From assembly GCF_000219605.1 (NCBI RefSeq), contig NC_015740.1:1-64000 (forward strand): 64,000 nt of DNA, read 5' to 3'. Position 1 is the stretch's first letter. Every line of letters starts with the position of its first letter. Both the position numbers and the translations under genes were made by a program. This DNA is from Stutzerimonas stutzeri. GTDB lineage: Bacteria; Pseudomonadota; Gammaproteobacteria; Pseudomonadales; Pseudomonadaceae. Below, piece after piece: positions 44,553 through 57,637 of this stretch. Below the pieces are notes generated by a model. That model was not told where the DNA came from. It saw nothing but the letters and a program-made list of their open reading frames with translations, and made no database searches.

Positions 44553-46622
44553 ATGAGCATCCCAGACAACACCTATATCGAATGGCTGGTCAGCCAGTCC
44601 ATGTTGCATGCGGCCCGCGAGCGGTCGCGTCATTACGCCGGCCAGGCGCGTCTCTGGCAGCGGCCTTATGCCCAGGCCCGCCCGCGCGATGCCAGCGCCA
44701 TCGCCTCGGTGTGGTTCACCGCCTATCCGGCGGCCATCATCACGCCGGAAGGCGGCACGGTACTCGAGGCCCTCGGTGACGATCGCCTCTGGAGTGCGCT
44801 GTCCGAACTCGGCGTGCAGGGCATCCACAACGGGCCGATGAAGCGTTCCGGTGGCCTGCGCGGACGCGAGTTCACCCCGACCATCGACGGCAACTTCGAC
44901 CGCATCAGCTTCGATATCGACCCGAGCCTGGGGACCGAGGAGCAGATGCTGCAGCTCAGCCGGGTGGCCGCGGCGCACAACGCCATCGTCATCGACGACA
45001 TCGTGCCGGCACACACCGGCAAGGGTGCCGACTTCCGCCTCGCGGAAATGGCCTATGGCGACTACCCCGGGCTGTACCACATGGTGGAAATCCGCGAGGA
45101 GGACTGGGAGCTGCTGCCCGAGGTGCCGGCCGGGCGTGATTCGGTCAACCTGCTGCCGCCGGTGGTCGACCGGCTCAAGGAAAAGCACTACATCGTCGGC
45201 CAGCTGCAGCGGGTGATCTTCTTCGAGCCGGGCATCAAGGACACCGACTGGAGCGTCACCGGCGAGGTCACCGGGGTCGACGGCAAGGTGCGTCGCTGGG
45301 TCTATCTGCACTACTTCAAGGAGGGCCAGCCGTCGCTGAACTGGCTCGACCCGACCTTCGCCGCACAGCAGCTGATCATCGGCGATGCGCTGCATGCCAT
45401 CGACGTCACCGGCGCCCGGGTGCTGCGCCTGGACGCCAACGGCTTCCTCGGCGTGGAACGGCGCGCCGAGGGCACGGCCTGGTCGGAGGGCCACCCGCTG
45501 TCCGTCACCGGCAACCAGCTGCTTGCCGGGGCGATCCGCAAGGCCGGCGGCTTCAGCTTCCAGGAGCTGAACCTGACCATCGATGACATAGCCGCCATGT
45601 CCCACGGCGGGGCCGATCTGTCCTACGACTTCATCACCCGCCCGGCCTATCACCATGCGTTGCTCACCGGCGATACCGAATTCCTGCGCATGATGCTGCG
45701 CGAAGTGCACGCCTTCGGCATCGACCCGGCGTCACTGATCCATGCGCTGCAGAACCATGACGAGCTGACCCTGGAGCTGGTGCACTTCTGGACGCTGCAC
45801 GCCTACGACCATTACCACTACAAGGGCCAGACCCTGCCCGGCGGCCACCTACGCGAACATATCCGCGAGGAAATGTACGAGCGGCTGACCGGCGAACACG
45901 CGCCGTACAACCTCAAGTTCGTCACCAACGGGGTGTCCTGCACCACCGCCAGCGTGATCGCCGCGGCGCTTAACATCCGTGATCTGGACGCCATCGGCCC
46001 GGCCGAGGTGGAGCAGATCCAGCGTCTGCATATCCTGCTGGTGATGTTCAATGCCATGCAGCCCGGCGTGTTCGCCCTCTCCGGCTGGGATCTGGTCGGC
46101 GCCCTGCCGCTGCCCGCCGAACAGGTCGAGCACCTGATGGGCGATGGCGATACCCGCTGGATCAATCGCGGCGGCTATGACCTCGCCGATCTGGCGCCGG
46201 AGGCGTCGGTCTCCGCCGAAGGCCTGCCCAAGGCCCGCTCGCTGTACGGCAGCCTGGCCGAGCAGCTGCAGCGGCCAGGCTCCTTCGCCTGCCAGCTCAA
46301 GCGCATCCTCAGCGTGCGCCAGGCCTACGACATCGCTGCCAGCAAGCAGATCCTGATTCCCGATGTGCAGGCGCCAGGACTCCTGGTGATGGTCCACGAA
46401 CTGCCTGCCGGCAAGGGCGTGCAGCTCACGGCACTGAACTTCAGCGCCGAGCCGGTCAGCGAGACCATCTGCCTGCCCGGCGTGGCGCCCGGCCCGGTGG
46501 TGGACATCATTCACGAGAGTGTGGAGGGCGACCTCACCGACAACTGCGAGCTGCAGATCAACCTCGACCCGTACGAGGGGCTCGCCCTGCGTGTGGTGAG
46601 CGCCGCGCCGCCGGTGATCTGA
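44553..46622 (+). CDS. treS: Trehalose synthase (maltose alpha-D-glucosyltransferase), GH13
   Basis: Interconverts maltose and trehalose. 689 residues. The GH13 regions are recognisable: region [15 protein letters not shown] near 148, region [14 protein letters not shown] (nucleophile Asp) near 290, region [12 protein letters not shown] (acid/base Glu) near 334, and region [13 protein letters not shown] near 398. A C-terminal beta domain follows. The family is an unusual TreS branch; I recall a described P. stutzeri trehalose synthase of the same length (689 residues), which supports the call but should be checked. It stands alone, so maltose supply must come from elsewhere. Trehalose as an osmolyte fits the ectoine-type transporter found at 22469-25597. 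Confidence 0.85.
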   Translation: MSIPDNTYIEWLVSQSMLHAARERSRHYAGQARLWQRPYAQARPRDASAIASVWFTAYPAAIITPEGGTVLEALGDDRLWSALSELGVQGIHNGPMKRSGGLRGREFTPTIDGNFDRISFDIDPSLGTEEQMLQLSRVAAAHNAIVIDDIVPAHTGKGADFRLAEMAYGDYPGLYHMVEIREEDWELLPEVPAGRDSVNLLPPVVDRLKEKHYIVGQLQRVIFFEPGIKDTDWSVTGEVTGVDGKVRRWVYLHYFKEGQPSLNWLDPTFAAQQLIIGDALHAIDVTGARVLRLDANGFLGVERRAEGTAWSEGHPLSVTGNQLLAGAIRKAGGFSFQELNLTIDDIAAMSHGGADLSYDFITRPAYHHALLTGDTEFLRMMLREVHAFGIDPASLIHALQNHDELTLELVHFWTLHAYDHYHYKGQTLPGGHLREHIREEMYERLTGEHAPYNLKFVTNGVSCTTASVIAAALNIRDLDAIGPAEVEQIQRLHILLVMFNAMQPGVFALSGWDLVGALPLPAEQVEHLMGDGDTRWINRGGYDLADLAPEASVSAEGLPKARSLYGSLAEQLQRPGSFACQLKRILSVRQAYDIAASKQILIPDVQAPGLLVMVHELPAGKGVQLTALNFSAEPVSETICLPGVAPGPVVDIIHESVEGDLTDNCELQINLDPYEGLALRVVSAAPPVI

Positions 46623-46705
46623 GCGCCCTCTTCGCGCGCCCCGGGTCCGCCGCTATAGTGCGCAGCGCCTGGGGCGCGCATCGCCCTCGCCGTCGAGACC
46701 AGCCC

Positions 46706-47311
46706 GTGTCGTTCACTTCGCTTTTCCGCCTTGCGCTGCTGCCGCTGGCGCTGCTTGCCGCACCCGTATGGGCGCAGACCGCCTGCCCGCCCGGCCAGCA
46801 GCCGATCTGCCTGAGTGGCAGCTGCCTCTGCGTGCCGGCCGCCGCCAGCGATCCACAGGCCGTCTACGACCGCGTGCAGCGTATGGCCACGCTGGCCCTG
46901 CAGAACTGGATCCAGCAGTCGCGCGACCGCCTGGTGGCCGGCGGTGTCGAGCCGATACCGCTGCACATCCGCTCGCAGCTCGAGCCGTATTTCGATCTTG
47001 CCGTGCTGGAGAGTGCGCGGTACCGCGTCGGCGACGAGGTGGTGCTGAATGCCGGCAACACCCTACTGCGCAACCCGGACGTCAATGCCGTGACCCTGAT
47101 CGACGTCATCGTCTTTCGCCACGAGGAGGATGCCCGGGACAACGTCGCGCTCTGGGCACATGAGCTCAAGCACGTCGAGCAATATCTGGACTGGGGCGTC
47201 GCCGAGTTCGCCCGGCGCTACACGCAGGATTTCCGTGCCGTGGAGCGCCCGGCCTATGCGCTGGAACGTGAGGTGGAAGAGGCCCTGCGCGAGACGCAGA
47301 CGCGGCGCTGA
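46706..47311 (+). CDS. Secreted DUF4157-like protein with HExxH motif
   Basis: 201 residues from a GTG, with a signal peptide ending APVWA|QT. A Cys-rich stretch follows (CPPGQQPICLSGSCLCVP, four Cys within 16 residues), then a domain with LWAHELKHVEQYLDWGVAEFARRY: HELKH fits the zinc-metalloprotease pattern HExxH and the surrounding words match DUF4157. No clear third ligand or target is visible. It follows treS by 83 bp; a link between them is not established. Confidence 0.78.
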   Translation: MSFTSLFRLALLPLALLAAPVWAQTACPPGQQPICLSGSCLCVPAAASDPQAVYDRVQRMATLALQNWIQQSRDRLVAGGVEPIPLHIRSQLEPYFDLAVLESARYRVGDEVVLNAGNTLLRNPDVNAVTLIDVIVFRHEEDARDNVALWAHELKHVEQYLDWGVAEFARRYTQDFRAVERPAYALEREVEEALRETQTRR

Positions 47312-47374
47312 GCGAGCTGATCGGTGCTGCTGCCTGCAGTGGGCTGAAGCCCACCAATGACACCGGCGAAAACG

Positions 47375-47398
47375 AAAAACCCCGCCGAGGCGGGGTTT
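47375..47398 (-). terminator. Terminator after metQ
   Basis: AAACCCCGCC (47377-47386) and GGCGGGGTTT (47389-47398) pair perfectly with a 2-nt GA loop. On the minus strand it ends in a T run and lies 25 bp after metQ. Confidence 0.88.
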
Positions 47399-47422
47399 CT
47401 GACGCGGGTTGCGCGGTCAGGC

Positions 47423-48196
47423 TCAGAAGGCCGGAACGACGGCACCCTTGTACTTTTCCTCGATGAACTGGCGTACTTCCTCGCTGTGCAGCGCGGCAGC
47501 CAGTTTCTGCATGGCATCGCTGTCCTTGTTGTCCGGACGGGCGACCAGGATGTTCACGTACGGCGAGTCGCTGCCCTCGATCACCAGGGCGTCCTGGGTC
47601 GGGTTCAGCTTGGCTTCCAGCGCGTAGTTGGTGTTGATCAGCGCCAGGTCGACCTGGGTCAGCACGCGCGGCAGGGTCGCGGCTTCCAGTTCGCGGATCT
47701 TGATCTTCTTCGGGTTCTCGGCGATGTCCTTCGGCGTGGCGGTGATGCCGGCGCCGTCCTTCAGACCGATCACGCCGGCCTTGTCCAGCAGCAGCAGTGC
47801 GCGGCCGCCATTGGTGGCATCGTTGGGAATGACCACGGTGGCGCCGTTGGCCAGTTCGTCCAGCGACTTGACCTTGCTCGAGTAGGCACCGAAGGGCTCG
47901 ATGTGTACGCCGGCGACGCTCACCAGCTCGGTGCCCTTGCCCTTGTTGAATTCATCCAGGTACGGCTGGTGCTGGAAGAAGTTGGCGTCCAGGCGCTTCT
48001 CGGCGACCTGGATGTTCGGCTGCACGTAGTCGGTGAATACCTTGACGTTCAGCGTCACGCCCTGCTCGGCCAGCTGCGGCTTGACGAACTCCAGCAGCTC
48101 GGCATGCGGCACGGCGGTGGCGGCCACGGTCAGGGTTTCGGCGGCCTGGGCGGAAAACGCCGCGACGGTGGCCAGGGCGGCAATCAGTTTCTTCAT
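47423..48196 (-). CDS. metQ: D-methionine-binding protein MetQ
   Basis: Periplasmic binding protein of the MetNIQ importer. 257 residues, signal peptide MKKLIAALATVAAFSAQA|A. Family features are TVAATAVPHAELLEFVKP near 24, FTDYVQPNIQVAEKRLDANFFQHQPYL near 55 and LINTNYALEAKLNP near 185. There is no lipobox Cys, so unlike many MetQ proteins it should be soluble. Downstream of metI by 58 bp. Terminator follows. Confidence 0.94.
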   Translation of the reverse strand: MKKLIAALATVAAFSAQAAETLTVAATAVPHAELLEFVKPQLAEQGVTLNVKVFTDYVQPNIQVAEKRLDANFFQHQPYLDEFNKGKGTELVSVAGVHIEPFGAYSSKVKSLDELANGATVVIPNDATNGGRALLLLDKAGVIGLKDGAGITATPKDIAENPKKIKIRELEAATLPRVLTQVDLALINTNYALEAKLNPTQDALVIEGSDSPYVNILVARPDNKDSDAMQKLAAALHSEEVRQFIEEKYKGAVVPAF

Positions 48197-48254
48197 CGTT
48201 CGGTTCCTTCAGGAGTTGAGCGGGGTGCGAAGGTTCGCTCGCCCTGGTTGCGGT

Positions 48255-48932
48255 TCATTTGCGCGAAAAGTGGGTCACCAGCCGGTCGCCGAGGCTCTGC
48301 AGCAGCTGCACCAGCACCAGCAGCAGGACCACGGTGACCACCATCACGTCGGTCTGGAAGCGCTGGTAGCCGAAGCGGATGGCCAGGTCGCCAAGGCCGC
48401 CGGCACCCACCACACCGGCCATCGCGGTGTAGGACACCAGGGTGATGGCGGTGACGGTGATGGCGGCGATGATGCCCGGACGCGCTTCCGGCAGCAATGC
48501 GCTGAAGATGATCTGCCGGGTGGTGGCGCCCATGGCCTGGGTCGCCTCGATGATGCCGCGGTCCACCTCGCGCAGCGCGGTCTCCACCAGCCGCGCGAAG
48601 AACGGCGCGGCGCCCACCACCAGCGGCGGGATGGCACCGGCCACGCCCAGCGAGGTGCCGGTGATCAGCACGGTGAACGGAATCATCACGATCAGCAGGA
48701 TGATGAACGGCAGCGAGCGCAGCACGTTGACCACGAACGACAGCGCGGCGTACAGCGGGCCGTTCTCGAACAGCTGGCGCGGACCGCTGAGAAACAGCAG
48801 CACGCCCAGCGGCAGGCCGAGCAGAATGGTGAACAGCAGCGAGCCGCCGAGCATCAGCAGGGTGTCCAGCGTGGCCAGCCAGATTTCGTACCAGTCCACG
48901 TTCCCCAACAAAGAGCTGAACAAGGCTTCCAT
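48255..48932 (-). CDS. metI: Methionine ABC transporter permease MetI
   Basis: 225-residue permease with about five helices. The N-terminus WYEIWLATLDTLLMLGGSLLFTILLGLPLGV and the EAA-like loop IIEATQAMGATTRQIIFSALLPEARPGI near 140 are characteristic of MetI. Its ATG overlaps the last base of the metN stop codon (TGATG). Confidence 0.95.
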   Translation of the reverse strand: MEALFSSLLGNVDWYEIWLATLDTLLMLGGSLLFTILLGLPLGVLLFLSGPRQLFENGPLYAALSFVVNVLRSLPFIILLIVMIPFTVLITGTSLGVAGAIPPLVVGAAPFFARLVETALREVDRGIIEATQAMGATTRQIIFSALLPEARPGIIAAITVTAITLVSYTAMAGVVGAGGLGDLAIRFGYQRFQTDVMVVTVVLLLVLVQLLQSLGDRLVTHFSRK

Positions 48933-49939
48933 CAGCGCAGCACCTCCACATGCACGTCAGCGGCTTGCAGACGGCTCATCGCCGCTGCCATGTCACCACC
49001 GATCAGCGCCAGGGTGAGCTGGCCGTAGGGGGTGTCCTTGATGCGGTCGATGCGCCCGGACAGGATGCTGTAGTCGACCCCGGTTTCACGGGCGACAGTG
49101 CCCAGCAGCGGCTTGTAGGTGGCGTCGCCCTGGAACGTCAGGCGCAGGATGCGACCCGGCACGTGGGCAAAGTCATCGTGCATGTCGCCCTCGTCCACCG
49201 CCTCGTCTTCCAGCACGAAACGCTGGGTGGTCGGATGCTTGGGATGCAGGAACACCTCGGTCACCGGACCCTGTTCGACGATCGCGCCGCCGTCCATCAC
49301 CGCCACGCGGTCGCAGACACGGCGGATCACGTCCATCTCATGGGTGATCAGCACGATGGTCAGCTTCAGCTCGCGGTTGATCTCGGCCAGCAGTTGCAGC
49401 ACCGAGGCGGTGGTCTGTGGGTCGAGGGCACTGGTGGCCTCGTCGCAGAGCAGGATGCTCGGCTCGGTGGCCAGCGCGCGGGCGATGCCGACGCGCTGCT
49501 TCTGGCCGCCGGAGAGCTGTGCCGGGTACTTGCGTGCATGGTCCTTGAGCCCGACGCGTTCGAGCAGGCTGGCGACGCGGGCGTCGATCTCGCTGCGCGA
49601 GCGGATGCCGGCCAGGCGCAGCGGCATGGCGACGTTGTCGGCCACCGTCTTGGACATCAGCAGGTTGAAGTGCTGAAAGATCATCCCGACGCGCTGGCGG
49701 AAGCGCCGCAGGCCGTCGGCATCCAGCGCGGTGACGTCCTCGCCGTTGACCAGGATGCGTCCGCCGGAGGGCTCCTCGAGGCGGTTGATCAGGCGCAGCA
49801 GCGTGCTTTTGCCGGCGCCGGAATGGCCGATCAGACCGAACACTTCACCGGAGGCGATTTCCAGCTGCGTCGGTTGCAGCGCGGGAATATCGCGGCCGGC
49901 GGTCCGATAGGTTTTATGGACTTGATGGAATTCGATCAC
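48932..49939 (-). CDS. metN: Methionine ABC transporter ATP-binding protein MetN
   Basis: 335 residues. Walker [10 protein letters not shown] near 38, Q-loop [10 protein letters not shown] near 84, signature LSGGQKQRV near 140, Walker [15 protein letters not shown] near 160, then a C-terminal NIL (ACT-like) domain (about 260-335, [21 protein letters not shown]) that binds methionine for trans-inhibition. The GTG at 49939 gives [15 protein letters not shown]; the open frame upstream has no similarity. First gene of the operon. The 264-bp gap to katE shows no MetJ-type box. Confidence 0.94.
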   Translation of the reverse strand: MIEFHQVHKTYRTAGRDIPALQPTQLEIASGEVFGLIGHSGAGKSTLLRLINRLEEPSGGRILVNGEDVTALDADGLRRFRQRVGMIFQHFNLLMSKTVADNVAMPLRLAGIRSRSEIDARVASLLERVGLKDHARKYPAQLSGGQKQRVGIARALATEPSILLCDEATSALDPQTTASVLQLLAEINRELKLTIVLITHEMDVIRRVCDRVAVMDGGAIVEQGPVTEVFLHPKHPTTQRFVLEDEAVDEGDMHDDFAHVPGRILRLTFQGDATYKPLLGTVARETGVDYSILSGRIDRIKDTPYGQLTLALIGGDMAAAMSRLQAADVHVEVLR

Positions 49940-50203
49940 GGGCGAACCTTGTGGGTGCGACGTTTGTTGCCGGGATGATCGGCGAAAGCCCGGCATTCTA
50001 CCCGTTTGCCGGCGACGTCGCTCGCCTGCGCCGCTGCGATTGAGCAAATCCATGGCGCTGATAGGCAAAGCAAATCGTCGCAGGCGGCAACCTTGCGGTG
50101 ATCAATGGGGTCACTAACCGGTACGCCGTGAATCGATCATATGTCTGCCCCGCGTTCCGGGCCGATCGTTCGCGGTACCGCTCACCGCAAACGGAGGCCC
50201 ACC

Positions 50204-52339
<2,136 letters not shown>

Positions 52340-52344
52340 CGGGT

Positions 52345-52456
52345 CAGGGTAGGGTGGATGGCCGAAGCCATCCACACGGATGAGGCGCCAGGTCCGGCAT
52401 GAGGCGAAACCGGGCACTGGCGCGTGGAAAATCGCTTCGCGGGTTTCCATCCTACG
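52345..52456. repeat. REP/BIME-like inverted repeat pair
   Basis: Two hairpins facing each other: GTGGATGGC-CGAA-GCCATCCAC at 52354-52375 and an imperfect one, GTGGAAA...TTTCCA, at about 52424-52450. The outer words GTAGGGTGGAT (left) and ATCCTACGC (right) are mutual inverses. The same layout occurs at 59254-59329, so this is a dispersed intergenic repeat of the REP type. Confidence 0.7.
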
Positions 52457-52483
52457 CAGGCTCCAGGGCCGCCGGGCGGCTGG

Positions 52484-52981
52484 TCAGCCGTCCTGCAGCT
52501 CCCGCCAGTGCAGGAACAGCCGCAGGTCGAACTCGATCTGCCCGTAGCCGGGCAGCATGTGTTCGCACAGCTTGTAGAACGCACGGTTGTGCTCGCTCTC
52601 GCGCAGGTGGGCGAGTTCGTGCACCACGATCATCCTGAGAAACTCCGGCGCCGCGTCGCGGAACAATGCGGCGACGCGTATCTCCTTCTTTGCCTTGAGC
52701 TTGCCGCCCTGCACCCGTGACACCGCGGTATGCAGGCCCAGCGCCCGATGGGTCAGGTCCAGCCGATTGTCGTAGAGCACCTTGTCGATCGGCGGCGTGC
52801 TTTTCAGGTACTCCTGCTTGAGCGTCTGCACGTAGCCGTACAGCGCCTTGTCGCTCTGCACCTCATGCCGTGCGGGGTAACGCCGCTGCAGATAATCGCC
52901 CAGACGGTTCTCTGCAATCAGCTGGCGCACCTGAACCAGCAGCGCTTCAGGGTAGCCGCGCAGGTACTTGAGATCGGTCAT
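52484..52981 (-). CDS. YgjP-like HExxH metallopeptidase
   Basis: 165 residues. The motif MIVVHELAHLRESEHNRAFYKLCEHMLP near 125 carries HExxH with a downstream His and Glu as in YgjP/DUF45 (M48-like) proteins. Preceding IRVAALFRDAAPEFLRM is also typical. No signal peptide. Its ATG overlaps the znuB stop (ATGA at 52978-52981), which makes it the last gene of the zur-znuCB transcript and ties a predicted zinc enzyme to zinc import. Confidence 0.84.
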   Translation of the reverse strand: MTDLKYLRGYPEALLVQVRQLIAENRLGDYLQRRYPARHEVQSDKALYGYVQTLKQEYLKSTPPIDKVLYDNRLDLTHRALGLHTAVSRVQGGKLKAKKEIRVAALFRDAAPEFLRMIVVHELAHLRESEHNRAFYKLCEHMLPGYGQIEFDLRLFLHWRELQDG

Positions 52982-53763
52982 GCGCGCTTCGGCCAGGCGA
53001 AGCTGAGCAGGAACAGTGCGGCGGCGCTGACCACGATGGACGGCCCGGCGGGGGTGTCTTCGAACCAGGACAGCGTCAGTCCCAGGCACACGGCGACGAT
53101 TCCGAGGATGCTTGCGCCCAGCGCCATCTGTTCCGGCGTGCGCGCATGGCGCTGTGCGGCGGCGGCGGGAATGATCAGCAGCGAGGTGATCAGCAGCACG
53201 CCGACGATCTTCATCGCCACGGCAATCACCACGGCGATCAGCAGCATCAGCGCCAGGCGGATGCCGGCCACTGGCAGGCCTTCGACCTTGGCCAGCTCCT
53301 CGTGCACGGTGATCGCCAGCAGCGGCCGCCACAGCGGGATCAGCATCAGCAGCACCAGCGCGCTGCCGCCGATGATCCAGGCCAGGTCGCTCGGCCCGAC
53401 GGCCAGCAGGTCGCCGAACAGGTAGCCCATCAGGTCGACACGCACATCCTTCATGAAGCTCAGCGAGACCAGGCCGAGCGATAGCGTGCTGTGGGCCAGG
53501 ATGCCGAGCAGGGTGTCGGAGGCCAGCGGCTGGCGCTGCTGCAGGGTCACCAGCAGCAGGGCGAGCAGCACGCAGCCGACGGTCACCGCCAGCGTCAGGT
53601 TGACGTCCAGCATCAGGCCGAGGGCGACGCCGAACAGCGCGGCGTGGGACAGGGTGTCGCCGAAATAGGCCATGCGCCGCCAGACGACATAGGAGCCGAG
53701 CGGGCCGGCGACCAGCGCCAGGGCCAGGCCGGCGAGCAGCGCATTGAGAAGGAAATCGGGCAT
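52978..53763 (-). CDS. znuB: Zinc ABC transporter permease ZnuB
   Basis: 261 residues with about eight membrane helices. The family opening LLNALLAGLALALVAGPLGSYVVWRRMAYFGDTLSHAALFGVALG near 5-50 and VAMKIVGVLLITSLLIIPAAAAQRHA near 200 are diagnostic. 12 bp after znuC and overlapping the next gene. Confidence 0.95.
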   Translation of the reverse strand: MPDFLLNALLAGLALALVAGPLGSYVVWRRMAYFGDTLSHAALFGVALGLMLDVNLTLAVTVGCVLLALLLVTLQQRQPLASDTLLGILAHSTLSLGLVSLSFMKDVRVDLMGYLFGDLLAVGPSDLAWIIGGSALVLLMLIPLWRPLLAITVHEELAKVEGLPVAGIRLALMLLIAVVIAVAMKIVGVLLITSLLIIPAAAAQRHARTPEQMALGASILGIVAVCLGLTLSWFEDTPAGPSIVVSAAALFLLSFAWPKRA

Positions 53764-53775
53764 CTGATGCTCTGT

Positions 53776-54546
53776 CTAGTGCTTGCAGTCCGGGCCGTGG
53801 ACGTGGGGTTTGCCGATCACCACGCTACCGTGCAGGTCGTGGCTGTGATCGTGCTGGTGGTGGTAGATCGCCAGGCTGCGCGCATCCTGGCCGAACAGCT
53901 CGACGAAGGCCGGGTCGCTGCTGACCTGTTCCGGATGTCCGGAGCAGCAGACGTGGCGGTTCAGGCAGACCACCTGATCGGTGGCACTCATCACCAGGTG
54001 CAGGTCGTGGGAGACCATCAGCACGCCGCAGCCGTAGCGGTCGCGCAGCACGCCGATCAGCCGGTACAGCTCGGCCTGGCCGGCGACGTCGACGCCCTGC
54101 ACCGGTTCGTCCAGCACCAGCAGCTCCGGTTCGCGCAGCAGGGCGCGGGCGAGCAGCACGCGCTGCATTTCGCCGCCGGAGATCTTCTGCAGCGGGCTGT
54201 CGATCACATGCTCGGCACCGACTTCACCCAGCGCCGCGAGGGCGCGTGCGCGGTCGACGCCGGGGACCAGGCGCAGAAAGCGCAGCACCGACAAGGGCAG
54301 GGTGGGGTCGACGTGCAGCTTCTGCGGCATGTAGCCGACGCGCAGCCGCGGCTTGCGCCAGACCTGGCCATGGTCGGGCTTGAGCAGGCCGAGCACGGCG
54401 CGCACCAGGGTGGTCTTGCCGGCCCCGTTGGGGCCGATCAGGGTGACGATCTCGCCGCGATGCACCTGCAGTTGCGCGCCTTCCAGCACGTTCTGGTTGG
54501 CGAAGCGCACATGGATGTCATCCAGCCGCAGCAGTACCTCGCTCAT
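53776..54546 (-). CDS. znuC: Zinc ABC transporter ATP-binding protein ZnuC
   Basis: 256 residues. Walker [10 protein letters not shown] near 37, signature ISGGEMQRV near 123 (variant of LSGGQ), Walker [16 protein letters not shown] near 145. A His-rich tail ([14 protein letters not shown] ... HVHGPDCKH) at the C-terminus probably binds zinc and is a known ZnuC trait. Its ATG overlaps the zur stop. Confidence 0.95.
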   Translation of the reverse strand: MSEVLLRLDDIHVRFANQNVLEGAQLQVHRGEIVTLIGPNGAGKTTLVRAVLGLLKPDHGQVWRKPRLRVGYMPQKLHVDPTLPLSVLRFLRLVPGVDRARALAALGEVGAEHVIDSPLQKISGGEMQRVLLARALLREPELLVLDEPVQGVDVAGQAELYRLIGVLRDRYGCGVLMVSHDLHLVMSATDQVVCLNRHVCCSGHPEQVSSDPAFVELFGQDARSLAIYHHQHDHSHDLHGSVVIGKPHVHGPDCKH

Positions 54547-55028
54547 GCGGCGTTCCGGCAGTTCGAGCAGAGCCCGACGACTTCCACGGTCTGGCCTTCG
54601 ACGGAGAAGCCAACGCTGCCGGCGGCGCTGTCGATGGCCTCGGCGATGGCCGGGCGCTCCAGCTCGATGGCGGTGTGGCAGAGACGGCAGATGAGGAACT
54701 GGCCCTGATGCGGATGCTCCGGGTGGTTGCAGCCGATGAAGGCGTTGAGCGAGGCGATGCGGTGCACCAGGCCGTTCTCCAAGAGGAAATCCAGCGCGCG
54801 GTACACGGTGGGCGGCGCGGCGCGTCGGCCGTCCTGCTCGCTCAGCACGGCAAGAATGTCGTAGGCGCCGAGCGGCTTGTGGCTCTGCCAGACCAGCTCC
54901 AGCACGCGCTTGCGCAGCGCGGTCAGGCGCACGCCCTGGCGTGCGCAGAGGCTGTCGGCTTCGGCCAGCGCGTGGCTGACGCAGTGGTCGTGGTCATGGG
55001 GCGTGCAGGCCAGCGGGGTCTTGGACAT
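54543..55028 (-). CDS. zur: Zinc uptake regulator Zur (Fur family)
   Basis: 161-residue zinc-responsive repressor. Winged helix at about 25-85 ([30 protein letters not shown] ... [20 protein letters not shown]), then the metal site [24 protein letters not shown] and a second CSNC near the end, giving the structural CxxC pairs. First gene of zur-znuC-znuB, divergent from znuA across 58 bp, so it should control both. Confidence 0.95.
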   Translation of the reverse strand: MSKTPLACTPHDHDHCVSHALAEADSLCARQGVRLTALRKRVLELVWQSHKPLGAYDILAVLSEQDGRRAAPPTVYRALDFLLENGLVHRIASLNAFIGCNHPEHPHQGQFLICRLCHTAIELERPAIAEAIDSAAGSVGFSVEGQTVEVVGLCSNCRNAA

Positions 55029-55086
55029 GGGCGGCGACGTGTTGGGGGAGAGACGTTATTATGTACCAATTCAACCCCTTCGAGTG
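55029..55086. promoter_or_regulatory. Divergent zur/znuA promoter region, probable Zur operator
   Basis: Only 58 bp separate the two start codons. The centre (GTTATTATGTACCAATTC, about 55053-55070) is AT-rich in a GC-rich context and imperfectly palindromic, as expected for a Zur box. I could not match it fully to a consensus. Confidence 0.45.
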
Positions 55087-56106
<1,020 letters not shown>

Positions 56107-56200
56107 TCTGGTGGCCTGTCTGGTGAGTTCAGTTGGTCAATTTCGGCGCCCATGGCCATCCGGACTTGCCTCGACCCACTCACCGCACAGGCCATTAGCG

Positions 56201-56224
56201 CCCGGCCTGATCTGACAGGCCGGG
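56201..56224. terminator. Hairpin between convergent znuA and aminotransferase genes
   Basis: CCCGGCCTG and CAGGCCGGG form a perfect 9-bp stem with a 6-nt loop. There is no T tract on either side, so it is at best a weak bidirectional terminator. Confidence 0.4.
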
Positions 56225-56244
56225 TCGCCTCCGGCAGTGCTGTG

Positions 56245-57564
56245 TCAGCCGGCCTTGCGGATGCCGTCGGCGAGCAGCTCCATCATCCGGTCGATCTCGG
56301 CCTTCTCGACGATCAGCGCCGGCGACAGCGCAATGGTGTCGCCGCTGGCGCGCACCAGCAGACCGTTCTCGAAACACTCGCGGAACACCTCATAACCGCG
56401 CTTGCCGACACCATCGGCATGGGCGGCGAACTGGATACCCGCGACCAGCCCGACGGTGCGGATGTCGATCACGTTGGGTAGGTCACGCAGGCTGAACAGC
56501 GCCTCCTGCCAGTAGGGCTCCAGGTCGATGGCCTTCTGGAACAGGTTTTCCTGCTGATAGATCTGCTGGGTCGCCAGTGCCGCGGCGCAGGCCACCGGAT
56601 GCCCGGAGTAGGTGTAGCCGTGGAAGAACTCGATGACGCTTTCCGGTCCCTGCATGAAGGCGTCGTACAGCCGATCGGCGACGAACACCGCACCCATGGG
56701 GATCGCGCCGTTGGTCAGGCCCTTGGCACAGGTGAGGATGTCCGGCGTGACGCCCCAGCGCTGCGCGGCGAAGGCTTCGCCGACGCGGCCGAAGCCGGTG
56801 ATGACCTCATCGAAGATCAGCAGGATGCCGTGCTTGGCGGTGATCTCGCGCAGCCGCTGCAGATAGCCCACCGGCGGCAGGATCACCCCGGCCGAGCCGG
56901 ACATCGGCTCGACGATCACCGCGGCTATATTCTCCGCGCCATGCAGCGTCACCAGCCGCTCCAGCTCATCGGCGCGCTCCACGCCATGCTGCGGCAGGCC
57001 CTTGCTGAAGGCGTTGCGCTGCAGGTCGAGGGTGTGCGGCAGGTGATCGACGCCGGGTAGCATCGGGCCGAAGGCGCGGCGGTTGTTGGCCATGCCACCC
57101 ACCGACATGCCACCGAAGCCGACGCCGTGATAGGCCAGCTCACGGCCGATCAAGCGGGTACGGCTGCCCTGGCCGATGGCGCGCTGATAGGCCAGGGCGA
57201 TCTTCAGCGCGGTATCGGCCGATTCCGATCCGGAGTTGGTGAAGAACACCCGGTTCAGTCCCTCGGGGCTGATGGCGGCGAGCGTTTCCGCCAGCTCGAA
57301 GGGCAGCGGGTGGCCCATCTGGAAGGTCGGAGCGAAATCCATCCTGGCGATCTGCTTGCTCACCGCCTCGCTGATCTCGCGCCGGCCATGGCCGGCATTG
57401 CAGCACCACAGCCCGGCCGTGCCATCGAGCACCTGGCGACCGTCGCTCGCCGTGTAGTACATGCCTTCGGCCCGCTCCAGCAGGCGCGGACTGGCCTTGA
57501 ACTGGCGATTGGCGGTGAAGGGCATCCAGAAGTGTTCGGGCGAGGTGGCAAAATCCTGGGACAT
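56245..57564 (-). CDS. Omega-amino acid (beta-alanine) pyruvate aminotransferase, class III
   Basis: PLP-dependent transfer of a terminal amino group to pyruvate. 439 residues from the ATG at 57564. The opening FWMPFTANRQFKASPRLLERAEGMYY resembles BauA-type enzymes; the PLP loop has FTNSGSESADTALKIAL near 112, the Asp in LLIFDEVITGFGRVG near 258 and the Schiff-base Lys in TCAKGLTNGAIPMG near 287. It is divergent from an aldehyde dehydrogenase of the KauB type, which suggests polyamine, beta-alanine or GABA catabolism. The exact amine substrate is open. Confidence 0.86.
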   Translation of the reverse strand: MSQDFATSPEHFWMPFTANRQFKASPRLLERAEGMYYTASDGRQVLDGTAGLWCCNAGHGRREISEAVSKQIARMDFAPTFQMGHPLPFELAETLAAISPEGLNRVFFTNSGSESADTALKIALAYQRAIGQGSRTRLIGRELAYHGVGFGGMSVGGMANNRRAFGPMLPGVDHLPHTLDLQRNAFSKGLPQHGVERADELERLVTLHGAENIAAVIVEPMSGSAGVILPPVGYLQRLREITAKHGILLIFDEVITGFGRVGEAFAAQRWGVTPDILTCAKGLTNGAIPMGAVFVADRLYDAFMQGPESVIEFFHGYTYSGHPVACAAALATQQIYQQENLFQKAIDLEPYWQEALFSLRDLPNVIDIRTVGLVAGIQFAAHADGVGKRGYEVFRECFENGLLVRASGDTIALSPALIVEKAEIDRMMELLADGIRKAG

Positions 57565-57637
57565 GGGCGAGCTCCGGCGACGAGCGACTATGCTGCGACG
57601 GCGCCGCAGCGTTTCGATCGAGTCTATGTTTAATAAA

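Noticed and set aside
47423..48196. MetQ as a lipoprotein
   Set aside because: No cysteine follows the signal peptide; the cleavage site is of the ordinary AxA type.
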